Positions 39,939 to 48,943 of a stretch of DNA of 64,000 nucleotides are shown here, one piece after another. A program made the position numbers and the translations under genes. The stretch's first letter is position 1; the number at the start of each line of letters is the position of its first letter. Source of the DNA: Castellaniella sp041677825 (GTDB lineage Bacteria > Pseudomonadota > Gammaproteobacteria > Burkholderiales > Burkholderiaceae_B); contig NZ_JBAYPG010000005.1 in the NCBI RefSeq assembly GCF_041677825.1, positions 1 to 64,000 on the forward strand. The letters are read 5' to 3'. The notes below the pieces were generated by a model. That model was given only the letters and a program-made list of their open reading frames with translations, was not told where the DNA came from and made no database searches.

Positions 39939-41144
39939 ATGTCATCCATTTTTTCCGCCGTTGAACTGGCACCCCGCGACCCCATCCTGGGCCTGAATGA
40001 ACAATTCAAGGCCGATGAACGCAGCAACAAAGTCAACCTGGGTATCGGGGTCTATACCGATGACACCGGGCGCATTCCCCTGCTGAAAGCGGTTCGCATG
40101 GCTGAAAAGCAGCTGTACGAGCAGGCCGAACCCCGCAATTATCTGCCGATCGACGGGATCCCGGGCTACAACCAGGGTGCGCAAAAACTGTTGCTGGGCC
40201 AGGACTCTCCATTGGTGTCGGAACACCGTTCGCTGACTGTACAAACCCTGGGCGGTACGGGTGCACTGCGGATCGGCGCCGATTTCCTCAAGCAGGTCCT
40301 GCCCGGTGCCCGGGTGGCCATCAGCAGGCCCAGCTGGGCCAACCATGAGGCGTTGTTCACGGCCGCAGGTTTTCCGGTGGTGCATTATGCCTACTATGAT
40401 GCCGGCAACCACGGGCTGGACTTCGACGGCATGCTGGCAAACCTGCGTGAACTGGCACCCGGCACCATCGTGGTGCTGCACGCCTGCTGCCACAATCCGA
40501 CGGGGGTCGACCCCACTCTGGCACAGTGGGGCCTCATTGCCGATGTACTGCAGGATCGGCAATTGGTGCCTTTTCTCGATATTGCCTACCAGGGGTTCGG
40601 CGAGGGGCTGGAAGAAGACGCCGCCGCGGTGCGCCTGTTTGCCAGCCGGGGCATGACCATGTTCATCAGCTCCTCTTTCTCGAAATCCTTTTCGCTTTAC
40701 GGCGAACGGGTGGGCGCACTGACTCTCGTCACCAGCGGCGATGATGAAAGCACGCGCGTACTCAGCCAGCTCAAGCGCGTCATCCGGGCCAACTACTCAA
40801 ACCCGCCCACGCATGGCGGCGCCCTGGTTGCCACGGTGCTGAACACCCCCGAACTGCGGGCTCTCTGGGCCGATGAACTCGCCGGCATGCGCGAGCGCAT
40901 CCGCCAGATGCGCCACCAGTTCGTCGAAAAGCTGAAGGCCAGCGGTGTACCGCTCGATTTCAGCTTTGTCGGGCACCAGCGCGGCATGTTTTCGTTCTCT
41001 GGCCTGTCCAGGGATCAGGTCGGGCGCCTGCGTGAAGAATTCGGCATTTATGCAGTCGACAATGGCCGCATCTGTGTGGCGGCACTGAATACGGGCAATA
41101 TCGATCATGTGGTCGACTCCATCGCCACGGTGCTGAAAGCCTGA
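39939..41144 (+). CDS. Aromatic/aspartate aminotransferase (class I, TyrB/AspC type)
   Basis: This 401-residue PLP enzyme transfers amino groups between aspartate or aromatic amino acids and 2-oxoglutarate. The lysine for the Schiff base is in SSSFSKSFSLYGERVG; the N-terminal VNLGIGVYTDDTGRIPLL and the C-terminal arginine region support subgroup I-alpha. The start ATG at 39939 gives the usual length; the long frame extending back to 37737 is antisense to uvrB and not coding. Substrate preference between AspC and TyrB cannot be decided by eye. Confidence 0.93.
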   Translation: MSSIFSAVELAPRDPILGLNEQFKADERSNKVNLGIGVYTDDTGRIPLLKAVRMAEKQLYEQAEPRNYLPIDGIPGYNQGAQKLLLGQDSPLVSEHRSLTVQTLGGTGALRIGADFLKQVLPGARVAISRPSWANHEALFTAAGFPVVHYAYYDAGNHGLDFDGMLANLRELAPGTIVVLHACCHNPTGVDPTLAQWGLIADVLQDRQLVPFLDIAYQGFGEGLEEDAAAVRLFASRGMTMFISSSFSKSFSLYGERVGALTLVTSGDDESTRVLSQLKRVIRANYSNPPTHGGALVATVLNTPELRALWADELAGMRERIRQMRHQFVEKLKASGVPLDFSFVGHQRGMFSFSGLSRDQVGRLREEFGIYAVDNGRICVAALNTGNIDHVVDSIATVLKA

Positions 41145-41201
41145 GGCCGCAGGCGGCCGGCACGGCCTTGCGCATCAAGGCGCAATGGGCGACAATCAGG
41201 C

Positions 41202-41217
41202 CTGTTTTTATATACAG
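41202..41217 (+). promoter_or_regulatory. LexA (SOS) box upstream of lexA
   Basis: CTGTTTTTATATACAG matches the canonical CTGT-N8-ACAG operator perfectly and lies 10 bases before the lexA start codon. LexA is therefore predicted to repress its own gene. Confidence 0.9.
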
Positions 41218-41226
41218 CTCATTGCC

Positions 41227-41946
41227 ATGGCCCGAAAACTCACTGATCGCCAGCACCAGATCCTCGAACTGATCCGGCAGGCCATCCTGCAGAGCGGTCG
41301 TCCCCCCACCCGCGCCGAAATAGCCCAGGAGCTCGGGTTCCGCTCCGCGAATGCCGCCGAAGACCATCTGCGGGCCCTGGAACGCAAAGGCTATATTCAG
41401 CTGTCGGCCAATACGTCGCGCGGTATCCGTCTCACGCCTCTGGCCCTGCCCGATCAGGCAGACCACGCAGAGGCAGGCCATGCCGAGGCATTCCGTGCGC
41501 CCCGGCCCCAGTACGAATTTTCTGCCACAGGCCAGGTCAGCACTGCCATGCCGGCTATCATGCAGTTGCCGCTGGTCGGCCGGGTCGCCGCCGGTGCACC
41601 CATTCTGGCCACCGAACACATCGAAACCGAAGTCGCGGTGGCCCCTCATCTGTTTGCCCGCAGGCCCGATTATCTGTTGCGGGTTCGCGGCAGCAGCATG
41701 CGCGATGCCGGCATCCTCGATGGCGACCTGCTGGCCGTACAGCGCACACCAGAAGCCCGGCACGGCCAGATCGTGGTTGCCCGCCTGGCCAATGAGGTCA
41801 CGGTCAAGCGGCTCAGCCACCAGGGCCGGCATATTTCATTGCTGCCCGAAAATCCCGATTTCTCACCCATACAGATTGGCCCGGGCGATGATTTTTCGAT
41901 CGAAGGCATCGCGGTGGGCCTGATCCGTACCGCCGCGCTTGCGTAG
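41227..41946 (+). CDS. lexA: SOS repressor LexA
   Basis: LexA represses DNA-damage genes until RecA filaments trigger self-cleavage. The 239-residue product has the N-terminal winged helix (MARKLTDRQHQILELIRQAI) and a C-terminal S24 peptidase. The cleavage bond is Ala122-Gly123 (GRVAAGAP), with catalytic Ser157 (RGSSMRD) and Lys194 (VTVKRL). The linker (about 72-100) is longer than in E. coli and rich in Ala/His/Glu. Start ATG at 41227 agrees with the family; the frame before it has no support. Confidence 0.96.
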   Translation: MARKLTDRQHQILELIRQAILQSGRPPTRAEIAQELGFRSANAAEDHLRALERKGYIQLSANTSRGIRLTPLALPDQADHAEAGHAEAFRAPRPQYEFSATGQVSTAMPAIMQLPLVGRVAAGAPILATEHIETEVAVAPHLFARRPDYLLRVRGSSMRDAGILDGDLLAVQRTPEARHGQIVVARLANEVTVKRLSHQGRHISLLPENPDFSPIQIGPGDDFSIEGIAVGLIRTAALA

Positions 41947-41975
41947 GCACTTGCAGGCCCGGGGCGCGCTGCATA

Positions 41976-44450
41976 TCAATGCTTGATCAGCCCGCTTTGC
42001 CCAGGCTCGGCCGGCTTGCTCGTGGCTGCTGCTTCAGCAGCCAGGCGGGCAACCTCTTCGTCTGACAGGGCCACAGGCATGTGCTGCAATGCAACTTCGA
42101 GCACCCGATCGATCCAGCGCACCGGGACAATTTCGAGATGATTCTTGACATTGTCGGGGATTTCGACCAGATCCTTCACGTTCTCTTCGGGAATCATCAC
42201 GGTCTTGATGCCCCCACGGTGGGCCGCGAGAAGTTTCTCTTTCAGGCCGCCGATCTCGAGCACTTCACCGCGCAAGGTGATCTCGCCCGTCATGGCAACA
42301 TCCGAACGTACCGGGATGCCGGTCAGTGCCGAGACCATGGCCGTCGTAATGGCGATACCGGCTGACGGGCCATCCTTGGGCGTCGCCCCTTCGGGAAAGT
42401 GCACATGCAGATCGCGCTTCTCGAAGGTCTGGTCTGCGATGCCCCATTTCCGCGCCCGGGCGCGAACCACGGTGCGGGCCGCCTCGACCGATTCTTTCAT
42501 CACGTCGCCCAACGACCCGGTGCGCAGTACCACACCCTTGCCGGGCATATCGGCCACCTCGATGGTGAGCAGATCCCCACCCACCTCGGTCCAGGCCAGC
42601 CCGGTGGCCTGCCCGACCTTGTCTTCGGTCTCGGCATGGCCAAAACTGAAACGGCGCACGCCAAGGAAATCGCTGAGGTTGTCCGAGTCCACCGTGATCA
42701 TCTGGGCGGGCTTGGCATCGGTCGCCACCTTCCTGCCTTTCTTGCCGGTCGACGGATCAGCCGCGAGCAGGCGCTTGACGGTCTTGCGGCAGATCTTGGA
42801 GATCTCGCGCTCGAGCGCCCGGACCCCTGCTTCGCGCGTGTAATAGCGCACGATATCGCGCACGGCCGACTCGGTGATCGTGAGTTCGCCTGCGCGCACG
42901 CCATTGTTCTTCATCAGCTTGGGCAACAGGTGATCGAACGCAATATGCACTTTCTCGTCTTCGGTGTACCCCGAGAGGCGGATCACCTCCATGCGGTCGA
43001 GCAGGGCCGGCGGGATGTTGAGCGTGTTGCTGGTGGCCACGAACATCACGTCGGACAGATCGAAATCCACCTCGATGTAGTGATCCTGAAAGGTATGGTT
43101 CTGCTCCGGATCCAGCACTTCAAGCAGGGCTGACGACGGGTCGCCGCGGAAATCGGCCCCCATCTTGTCGATTTCATCGAGCAGGAACAGCGGATTGCGC
43201 ACCCCGACCTTGGCCATGTTCTGCAGGATCTTGCCCGGCATCGAACCGATATAGGTGCGCCGGTGCCCGCGGATCTCGGCCTCGTCACGCACACCGCCCA
43301 GGGCCATGCGCACGAATTTCCGGTTGGTGGCACGCGCCACCGATTGCCCAAGCGACGTCTTGCCCACCCCGGGAGGCCCGACTAGGCACAGTATGGGCGC
43401 TTTGAGCTTCTCGACCCGCTGCTGTACCGCCAGATATTCGATGATGCGCTCCTTGACCTTGTCCAGGCCATAGTGATCGGCATCGAGCACCTGCTCGGCG
43501 TTCTGCAAGGAATTGTTGACCCGGCTCTTTTTCTTCCAGGGCAGGTTGAGCAAGGTATCGATGTAATTGCGCACGACCGTGGCCTCAGCCGCCATGGGCG
43601 ACATCAGCCTGAGCTTCTTGAGCTCGGCATCGGCCTTCTTGCGCGCGTCCTTGGGCAGGTTCGCTGCCGCAATCCGCTTTTCGAGTTCCTCGATATCGGC
43701 GCCTTCTTCGCCCTCGCCCAGTTCTTTCTGGATGGCCTTGACCTGCTCGTTCAGATAGTAGTCGCGCTGGCTCTTTTCCATCTGCTTCTTCACCCGGCCC
43801 CGGATGCGCTTCTCGACCTGCAGGATGTCGATCTCGGACTCCATCTGCGAGAGCAGCGATTCGAGACGCTTGGTGACGGACAGGGTTTCGAGCAGCGCCT
43901 GCTTTTGCTCGATCTTGAGCGGCAGGTGCGCCGTGACGGTATCCGCCATACGGCCGACGTCCTCGATATCCAGCAAGGACGCCAGGATTTCCTGGGGGAT
44001 CTTCTTGTTCAGCTTGACGAACTGCTCGAACTGAGCCATGACCGTACGCCGCAGGGCCTCGGCTTCGGAGGGTTCGTAGGGGGCTTCATCGAGCCCCACG
44101 ACACGGCTCATGAAATGGGTCTCGGCATCTTCGACTGCTTCGACACGGCAGCGCCGTTCACCCTCGACCAGCACCTTGACCGTGCCGTCAGGCAATTTCA
44201 GCATTTGCAGAATGTTCGCAGCGCATCCGATCTCATAAAGATCTTCGGGTACCGGTTCATCCTTGCTGGCGGATTTCTGTGCCACCAGAACGATGGGGCT
44301 GCTGGACTCCATGGCCAGCTCGAGGGCCTTGATCGAACGGGGCCGCCCGACAAACAGCGGGATCACCATGTTCGGAAACACCACGACATCGCGCAGAGGC
44401 AGCAATGGCAGGCTGGTGGGGCCCAGACTGGAAATCTGACTGGCAGACAT
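41976..44450 (-). CDS. lon: ATP-dependent protease Lon
   Basis: Lon degrades misfolded and regulatory proteins in the cytoplasm. The 824-residue protein has a LAN substrate-binding domain (PLLPLRDVVVFPNMVIPLFV), a coiled coil (about 190-270), an AAA+ module (Walker A GPPGVGKTSLG) and a Ser-Lys protease domain with Ser in GATPKDGPSAGIA and Lys in GGLKEKLLAA. Start MSASQISS at 44450 is preceded by GGAAAAAAG. It is the last gene of tig-clpP-clpX-lon, but a 176-base gap to clpX may contain its own promoter. Confidence 0.97.
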   Translation of the reverse strand: MSASQISSLGPTSLPLLPLRDVVVFPNMVIPLFVGRPRSIKALELAMESSSPIVLVAQKSASKDEPVPEDLYEIGCAANILQMLKLPDGTVKVLVEGERRCRVEAVEDAETHFMSRVVGLDEAPYEPSEAEALRRTVMAQFEQFVKLNKKIPQEILASLLDIEDVGRMADTVTAHLPLKIEQKQALLETLSVTKRLESLLSQMESEIDILQVEKRIRGRVKKQMEKSQRDYYLNEQVKAIQKELGEGEEGADIEELEKRIAAANLPKDARKKADAELKKLRLMSPMAAEATVVRNYIDTLLNLPWKKKSRVNNSLQNAEQVLDADHYGLDKVKERIIEYLAVQQRVEKLKAPILCLVGPPGVGKTSLGQSVARATNRKFVRMALGGVRDEAEIRGHRRTYIGSMPGKILQNMAKVGVRNPLFLLDEIDKMGADFRGDPSSALLEVLDPEQNHTFQDHYIEVDFDLSDVMFVATSNTLNIPPALLDRMEVIRLSGYTEDEKVHIAFDHLLPKLMKNNGVRAGELTITESAVRDIVRYYTREAGVRALEREISKICRKTVKRLLAADPSTGKKGRKVATDAKPAQMITVDSDNLSDFLGVRRFSFGHAETEDKVGQATGLAWTEVGGDLLTIEVADMPGKGVVLRTGSLGDVMKESVEAARTVVRARARKWGIADQTFEKRDLHVHFPEGATPKDGPSAGIAITTAMVSALTGIPVRSDVAMTGEITLRGEVLEIGGLKEKLLAAHRGGIKTVMIPEENVKDLVEIPDNVKNHLEIVPVRWIDRVLEVALQHMPVALSDEEVARLAAEAAATSKPAEPGQSGLIKH

Positions 44451-44570
44451 GCTTTTTTCCTTGAAGGATTGAATCAAAAGCCAAAGGAAGCATGAAGCTC
44501 CTTCGTGGCATCATGCGACGGCATCACGCCTGAAACAGCATATGGTGTCGCACAGCCCGGACTTCAAGGC

Positions 44571-44596
44571 CCGACCTGCACCGTGGGTGCAGATCG
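44571..44596. promoter_or_regulatory. Strong hairpin between clpX and lon
   Basis: CCGA-CTGCACC-GTG-GGTGCAG-TCGG arms pair with one internal mismatch and a 3-base loop. No T-run follows on the minus strand. It may attenuate clpX transcripts, stabilise an mRNA end or act as a protein site. No sigma-32 promoter was clearly recognised in 44451-44626. Confidence 0.45.
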
Positions 44597-44626
44597 GTAC
44601 GCGGGCCGGAACCCGCAACAGGCCCG

Positions 44627-45913
44627 TCAGGCGGCTGCAGTGCGCAGATTCTTGTCTTCGGCGTGATGCTCGGGCCTGGGGCCCTTGATGAGCCTGGGAG
44701 TGATGGCGTCGGCGTCGGTATCGAGCACGACACGATTGATGTCGTGCAGCGAGGGCAGGTCGTACATGGTGCCAAGCAACGATTGCTCGAGTATCGATCG
44801 CAGGCCGCGCGCGCCTGTACGCCGCTTGATGGCCTGCTGCGCAACCGCCTGGAGGGCTTCGGGGGTGATATCGAGCTGCACGCCCTCCATTTCGAAGAGC
44901 TTCTGGTACTGTTTGACCACGGCATTGCGGGGCTCGGTCAGAATGCGTACCAGAGCGTCTTCGTCGAGTTCATCGAGCGTGGCAAGCACCGGCAGGCGCC
45001 CCACCAGTTCGGGGATCAGACCGAACTTGATCAGATCCTCGGGTTCGACCTCGGCAAAGAGTTCACCCACACCCCGTTCGGAACGAGCGCGCACGGTCGC
45101 CGAAAAACCGATCCCCGAGCGTTCGGTGCGATCACGTATGACCTTGTCCAGACCGGCAAATGCCCCGCCCACGATGAACAGGATATTGGTGGTATCGACC
45201 TGCACGAAATCCTGGTTCGGGTGCTTGCGCCCGCCCTGCGGCGGCACAGACGCCACTGTACCCTCGATCAGCTTGAGCAAGGCCTGCTGTACCCCCTCGC
45301 CAGAAACATCACGCGTGATGGACGGGTTGTCGGACTTGCGTGCGATCTTGTCGATTTCGTCGATGTAGACAATGGCCTGCTGCGCCCGATCGACCTCGTA
45401 GTTGCAATTCTGCAGCAGCTTCTGAATGATGTTCTCGACGTCTTCCCCCACATAACCGGCTTCGGTCAGGGTGGTGGCGTCTGCCATCACGAATGGCACG
45501 TCGAGCATGCGCGCCAGCGTCTGCGCCAGCAGGGTCTTGCCCGACCCCGTGGGCCCGATCAGCAGGATGTTGCTCTTGGAGAGTTCGACATCGCCCTGGC
45601 TGGCCTCTTGGTAGCGTATGCGCTTGTAATGGTTGTAGACGGCGACGGCCAGGTTGCGCTTGGGCGCGTCCTGGCCAATGACATAGCCGTCGAGGAACGA
45701 CTTGATCTCGTGCGGGGTGGGCAGTTCTTCGCGCACCGCCGCACGCGCGGCATCCTGGGACTCTTCGCGAATGATGTCGTTGCAGAGGTCTATGCATTCA
45801 TCACAAATGTAGACCGAAGGCCCCGCAATCAGTTTCTTGACCTCGTGCTGGGTTTTGTTGCAGAAGGAGCAGTGCAGGGTCTTTTCCTGCCTGGAACCTT
45901 TTTTGTCGGTCAT
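44627..45913 (-). CDS. clpX: ClpX, ATPase and unfoldase subunit of ClpXP
   Basis: ClpX unfolds tagged proteins and feeds them to ClpP. The 428-residue protein has an N-terminal C4 zinc finger (HCSFCNKTQHEVKKLI; YICDECIDLC), an AAA+ domain with Walker A GPTGSGKTLLAQ and Walker B IVYIDEIDKIA, and the pore and ClpP-contact regions (GYVGEDVEN). It lies 9 bases after clpP on the same strand. Confidence 0.97.
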   Translation of the reverse strand: MTDKKGSRQEKTLHCSFCNKTQHEVKKLIAGPSVYICDECIDLCNDIIREESQDAARAAVREELPTPHEIKSFLDGYVIGQDAPKRNLAVAVYNHYKRIRYQEASQGDVELSKSNILLIGPTGSGKTLLAQTLARMLDVPFVMADATTLTEAGYVGEDVENIIQKLLQNCNYEVDRAQQAIVYIDEIDKIARKSDNPSITRDVSGEGVQQALLKLIEGTVASVPPQGGRKHPNQDFVQVDTTNILFIVGGAFAGLDKVIRDRTERSGIGFSATVRARSERGVGELFAEVEPEDLIKFGLIPELVGRLPVLATLDELDEDALVRILTEPRNAVVKQYQKLFEMEGVQLDITPEALQAVAQQAIKRRTGARGLRSILEQSLLGTMYDLPSLHDINRVVLDTDADAITPRLIKGPRPEHHAEDKNLRTAAA

Positions 45914-45922
45914 GGCAATCCA

Positions 45923-46588
45923 CTACTTTTTGGCTTCGTCGGCACGCGAAACCAGAACCTTGTCGATCAGGCCGTAGGCCTGAGCCTCTTTGGCAGACAT
46001 GAAATTGTCGCGCTCGGTGTCTTCGGCGATGCGGTCGATGCCCTGCCCCGTGCGCTCTGCCAGTATGCCATTGAGGCGCTCACGCAAATGCAGGATTTCC
46101 TTTGCCTGGATCTGGATGTCGGATGCCTGGCCTTGCGCCCCCCCGGATGGCTGATGGATCATGATACGCGAATTGGGCAAGGCATAGCGCTTGCCCCGGG
46201 CCCCGGCCGCCAGCAGGAAGGCCCCCATGCTTGCCGCGATCCCCGTGCACAGGGTGGAGACTTCGGGCTTGACGAACTGCATGGTGTCGTAGATGGCCAT
46301 CCCGGCGTAGACCGACCCCCCCGGTGAATTGATGTACAGGGAGATGTCCTTGTCGGGGTTTTCGGATTCGAGAAACAGCAGCTGCGCCACAATCAGATTG
46401 GCAGAGTGATCGTTGACCGGCCCCACGAAAAAAATCACGCGCTCGCGAAGCAGCCGGGAATAAATGTCGTAGGAACGCTCGCCCCGGCCCGACTGCTCGA
46501 TGACGATAGGCACGTAACCCAGCCCCGAGGGCGCGACGGACTCGCCCCCGTTCAGGGACGCATAGAAATCGGTGAAACGCGACGTCAT
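45923..46588 (-). CDS. clpP: ATP-dependent Clp protease proteolytic subunit ClpP
   Basis: ClpP forms the double-heptamer peptidase. The 221-residue product has the catalytic Ser in GIAASMGAFLL, His in RIMIHQPSGG and Asp in AEDTERDNFMS. Start MTSRFTDFYASL at 46588 fits the family. An ATG at 46603 overlaps the tig stop as TAATG and adds five residues, so it cannot be excluded. Confidence 0.96.
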   Translation of the reverse strand: MTSRFTDFYASLNGGESVAPSGLGYVPIVIEQSGRGERSYDIYSRLLRERVIFFVGPVNDHSANLIVAQLLFLESENPDKDISLYINSPGGSVYAGMAIYDTMQFVKPEVSTLCTGIAASMGAFLLAAGARGKRYALPNSRIMIHQPSGGAQGQASDIQIQAKEILHLRERLNGILAERTGQGIDRIAEDTERDNFMSAKEAQAYGLIDKVLVSRADEAKK

Positions 46589-46602
46589 GGGGTGACCTGC
46601 CA

Positions 46603-47913
46603 TTACCGGGTGCCCATCAGGGTGTCGAAGTCAACGGCCTGATCGGTCACCTTGGCGACCCCCAGGACATGGTCGACCACGTTGTCTTCGAGAACAAAGG
46701 ATTCGATCTCGGCCCGACGCTGCTTGTCGGACAGATAGTAGGCGACGACCTGTGCAGGCTGTTCGTAGCTCTGGGCAAATTCTTCAATGCGCGCGCGCAC
46801 CTGCTCGGGCCGCGCCTTGAGCTCGGCCTGCTGGATGAGTTCGCCCACCAGCAGCCCCAGGCGCACCCGGCGCTCGGCCTCGGGGCGCAGCTTGTCTTCG
46901 GGGAGTTCGACCGTGTCGGCATTGGGCAGGCCACGCTGGGTGAGTTCTTCGCGCATGGCCTTGATGCGCTCCTGGAGTTCGCTATCGACGAGGGCCTTGG
47001 GCAGATCGAAGGAACAGGCAGCCGCCAGCGCATCCATGACACTGGCTTTGGTGCGGTTGCGCGCACGGGCGCGGGCTTCGCGCTCTACGTTGCCACGGAT
47101 CTCGATCATCAGGGCAGCCACGTCGCCCTCGGCCTGGCCCAGCGCCCGGGCAAAATCGGCGTCGATTTCGGGCAGCTCGGGCTCGGCCACTTCGCTGACC
47201 TTGATGGCGAACTGGGCCTCTTTGCCGGCCACATCGGGGCTGCCGTAGTCATCCGGAAACTTGAGCGGAAAGGTCTTTTCTTCGCCCGCCTGCATACCCT
47301 GGACCGCAGCCTCGAACTCGGGCAGCATGCGCCCCTGGCCAAGCACGAATGGAAAGCCTTCGGCCGTCCCCCCCTCGAAGGCGACCCCGTCGATGGTGCC
47401 GGCGAAATCGAGCGTGACCCGATCGCCATCCTGGGCGATGCGACCTTCGGCCGGCTTGAACACCGTACGCTGGCGACGCAGGATATCGATGGTTTTATCG
47501 ACTTCGGCATCACCGACCTCGACCGTACTGCGCACGACGTCAAGTGCACCCAGATCGGGGACCTGAACCTCGGGGTAGACTTCGAACGTGGCCGAGAACG
47601 CCATGACGCCGTCTTCGGCATCGTCGACCTTGGGCTCGAGCACCGGGGCACCGGCCAGGCGCAGTTCGGCCTCTTCGATCACCTTGTCGAACGACTTGCC
47701 AATCTGCGTATTGATGACCTCATAGCGCACGGATGGCCCGTGGCTGCGTTCAATGATCGACAACGGCGCCTTGCCGGGCCGAAAGCCCTGCACTTTCGCC
47801 GTACGCGCAATGCGCCTGAGCTGAGCCTGGACTTCTTTCTCGACGTCGGCGACCAGAACGGTCAGATCCACTCGGCGCTCAAGGCCGGACAATTTTTCAA
47901 CCACGGGCTGCAT
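46603..47913 (-). CDS. tig: Trigger factor
   Basis: Trigger factor is the ribosome-associated chaperone and prolyl isomerase. The 436-residue protein has the N-terminal ribosome-binding domain with its signature near GFRPGKAP, a central FKBP-type domain (about 150-240; DRVTLDFAGTIDGVAFEGG) and a helical C-terminal chaperone domain. It is the first gene of the tig-clpP-clpX-lon group; 48-base tail regions before it contain a likely promoter not resolved by eye. Confidence 0.96.
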   Translation of the reverse strand: MQPVVEKLSGLERRVDLTVLVADVEKEVQAQLRRIARTAKVQGFRPGKAPLSIIERSHGPSVRYEVINTQIGKSFDKVIEEAELRLAGAPVLEPKVDDAEDGVMAFSATFEVYPEVQVPDLGALDVVRSTVEVGDAEVDKTIDILRRQRTVFKPAEGRIAQDGDRVTLDFAGTIDGVAFEGGTAEGFPFVLGQGRMLPEFEAAVQGMQAGEEKTFPLKFPDDYGSPDVAGKEAQFAIKVSEVAEPELPEIDADFARALGQAEGDVAALMIEIRGNVEREARARARNRTKASVMDALAAACSFDLPKALVDSELQERIKAMREELTQRGLPNADTVELPEDKLRPEAERRVRLGLLVGELIQQAELKARPEQVRARIEEFAQSYEQPAQVVAYYLSDKQRRAEIESFVLEDNVVDHVLGVAKVTDQAVDFDTLMGTR

Positions 47914-48023
47914 CAGGTACCTATCGGGAATTGGACGATGAACAAACGACCCATTTTAACGGAAAGTCACGGGTGACACAGGGCACCACAGCCAAGGTAA
48001 CCGATCGGCCCTGTATGGCACGT

Positions 48024-48029
48024 TATAAT
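48024..48029 (+). promoter_or_regulatory. -10 element of the tRNA-Leu promoter
   Basis: A perfect TATAAT lies 14 bases before the tRNA 5' end, a typical distance for a tRNA promoter. The matching -35 element is weak and not assigned. Confidence 0.65.
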
Positions 48030-48042
48030 TCCCTGCCCGATT

Positions 48043-48127
48043 GCGAACGTGGCGGAATTGGTAGACGCACCAGGTTTAGGTCCTGGCGCCGCAAGGCATG
48101 AGAGTTCAAGTCTCTCCGTTCGCACCA
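48043..48127 (+). tRNA. tRNA-Leu (anticodon TAG, CCA encoded)
   Basis: The 85-base gene begins GCGAACG and ends CGTTCGC-A-CCA, giving a seven-base acceptor stem. The D-arm contains TGGCGGAATTGG, the anticodon arm CCAGG-TTTAGGT-CCTGG (anticodon TAG at 48077-48079), a long variable arm typical of tRNA-Leu, and a T-arm with GTTCAAGTC. It reads CUA and related Leu codons. It marks the start of an accessory region on its 3' side. Confidence 0.95.
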
Positions 48128-48140
48128 CTGGCCTTGCAAA

Positions 48141-48169
48141 CGCTGATAGCATATCAACAATAATCAGCG
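48141..48169. promoter_or_regulatory. Inverted repeat between the tRNA and the toxin-antitoxin genes
   Basis: CGCTGAT and ATCAGCG form a 7-base dyad with a 15-base AT-rich spacer. No T-run follows, so a simple terminator is unlikely. It is well placed to be an operator for the downstream HTH antitoxin genes. The rest of 48128-48257 shows no gene. Confidence 0.4.
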
Positions 48170-48257
48170 AAATCAGTAGGTTACGAAATACGTACGGTCA
48201 GTTCCACAAAGAGACGACGAGGCACTGATCACCTGGACCCGAAAATGCGCGCTCGAT

Positions 48258-48530
48258 TTGCAGCGATTGGCTTTCGACATGGCGGATGTCCGGGCACTGG
48301 TGAGCGAAGCCTTGAGCACAGGCAAATATCGGAATTCGGAGTGGTGCCAGCAACATCCCAACGGCCCATGGGCCGCCTGCGACGCCTATCAGGTCACCAG
48401 AATGGAATGGGTGTATGCAGCACGCAAAGACATGAGATTCGACTACTACGTCAAATTTGGAATCGGCAAGACCGGCAAGATACTGCTGATAGTGTCCTGC
48501 CACGAGCCCCAGGAGCGAGGCTTACCATGA
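48258..48530 (+). CDS. Probable small toxin of a type II toxin-antitoxin pair
   Basis: The product is about 90 residues from TTG at 48258 (an ATG at 48279 or a CTG at 48225 are alternatives). It has features seen in RNase-type toxins partnered with MqsA-like antitoxins: small size, mixed charge, and a beta-rich end (RFDYYVKFGIGKTGKILLIVSCH). I do not recognise the exact family; MqsR-like or DUF4258-like are possible. The stop overlaps the next gene's start as ATGA, so toxin and antitoxin are translationally coupled, with the toxin first as in MqsRA and HigBA. The lack of a clean ATG start is odd. Confidence 0.6.
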   Translation: MQRLAFDMADVRALVSEALSTGKYRNSEWCQQHPNGPWAACDAYQVTRMEWVYAARKDMRFDYYVKFGIGKTGKILLIVSCHEPQERGLP

Positions 48531-48943
48531 GCAAGCACAACTTATGCCCCATCTGCGAAGCAGGTGAACTGCACGAGCACATAGAACCGATCGAAGTGGA
48601 ATACCATGGCCACACGGCCACGCTGGATTCCCGGTATTCCGTTTGTGATGCTTGCGGATCAGAGCAAGCCGACGCAGCTCAAACGCGTCAGAATAAACGC
48701 GCCACGATCGCCTTCCGCAAAACGGTGGATGGTCTGCTGACCGGTGCGCAGATCCGGACGCTACGCGAATCACTCGGGCTCACTCAGGCACAGGCAGCCA
48801 GAATTTTTGGTGGCGGTCCGGTGGCCTTCTCCAAGTATGAGCACGACGATGTCACCCAGTCTGACGCCATGGACAAGCTGCTGCGCGTAGCCAACGCCGT
48901 CCCCGAAGCACTCGCTCACCTCGAACGCGCAGCACACAAATGA
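48527..48943 (+). CDS. MqsA/YgiT-type antitoxin (zinc-ribbon plus HTH)
   Basis: This 138-residue protein has an N-terminal CxxC...CxxC zinc ribbon (CPICEAG; CDACGSE) and a C-terminal HTH_3 domain (LRESLGLTQAQAARIFGGGPVAFSKYE), the architecture of MqsA antitoxins. The GGGPVAFSKYE helix is the distinctive MqsA recognition helix. It is expected to neutralise the upstream toxin and repress the operon. It starts inside the toxin's stop codon and its own stop overlaps the next gene. Confidence 0.88.
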   Translation: MSKHNLCPICEAGELHEHIEPIEVEYHGHTATLDSRYSVCDACGSEQADAAQTRQNKRATIAFRKTVDGLLTGAQIRTLRESLGLTQAQAARIFGGGPVAFSKYEHDDVTQSDAMDKLLRVANAVPEALAHLERAAHK

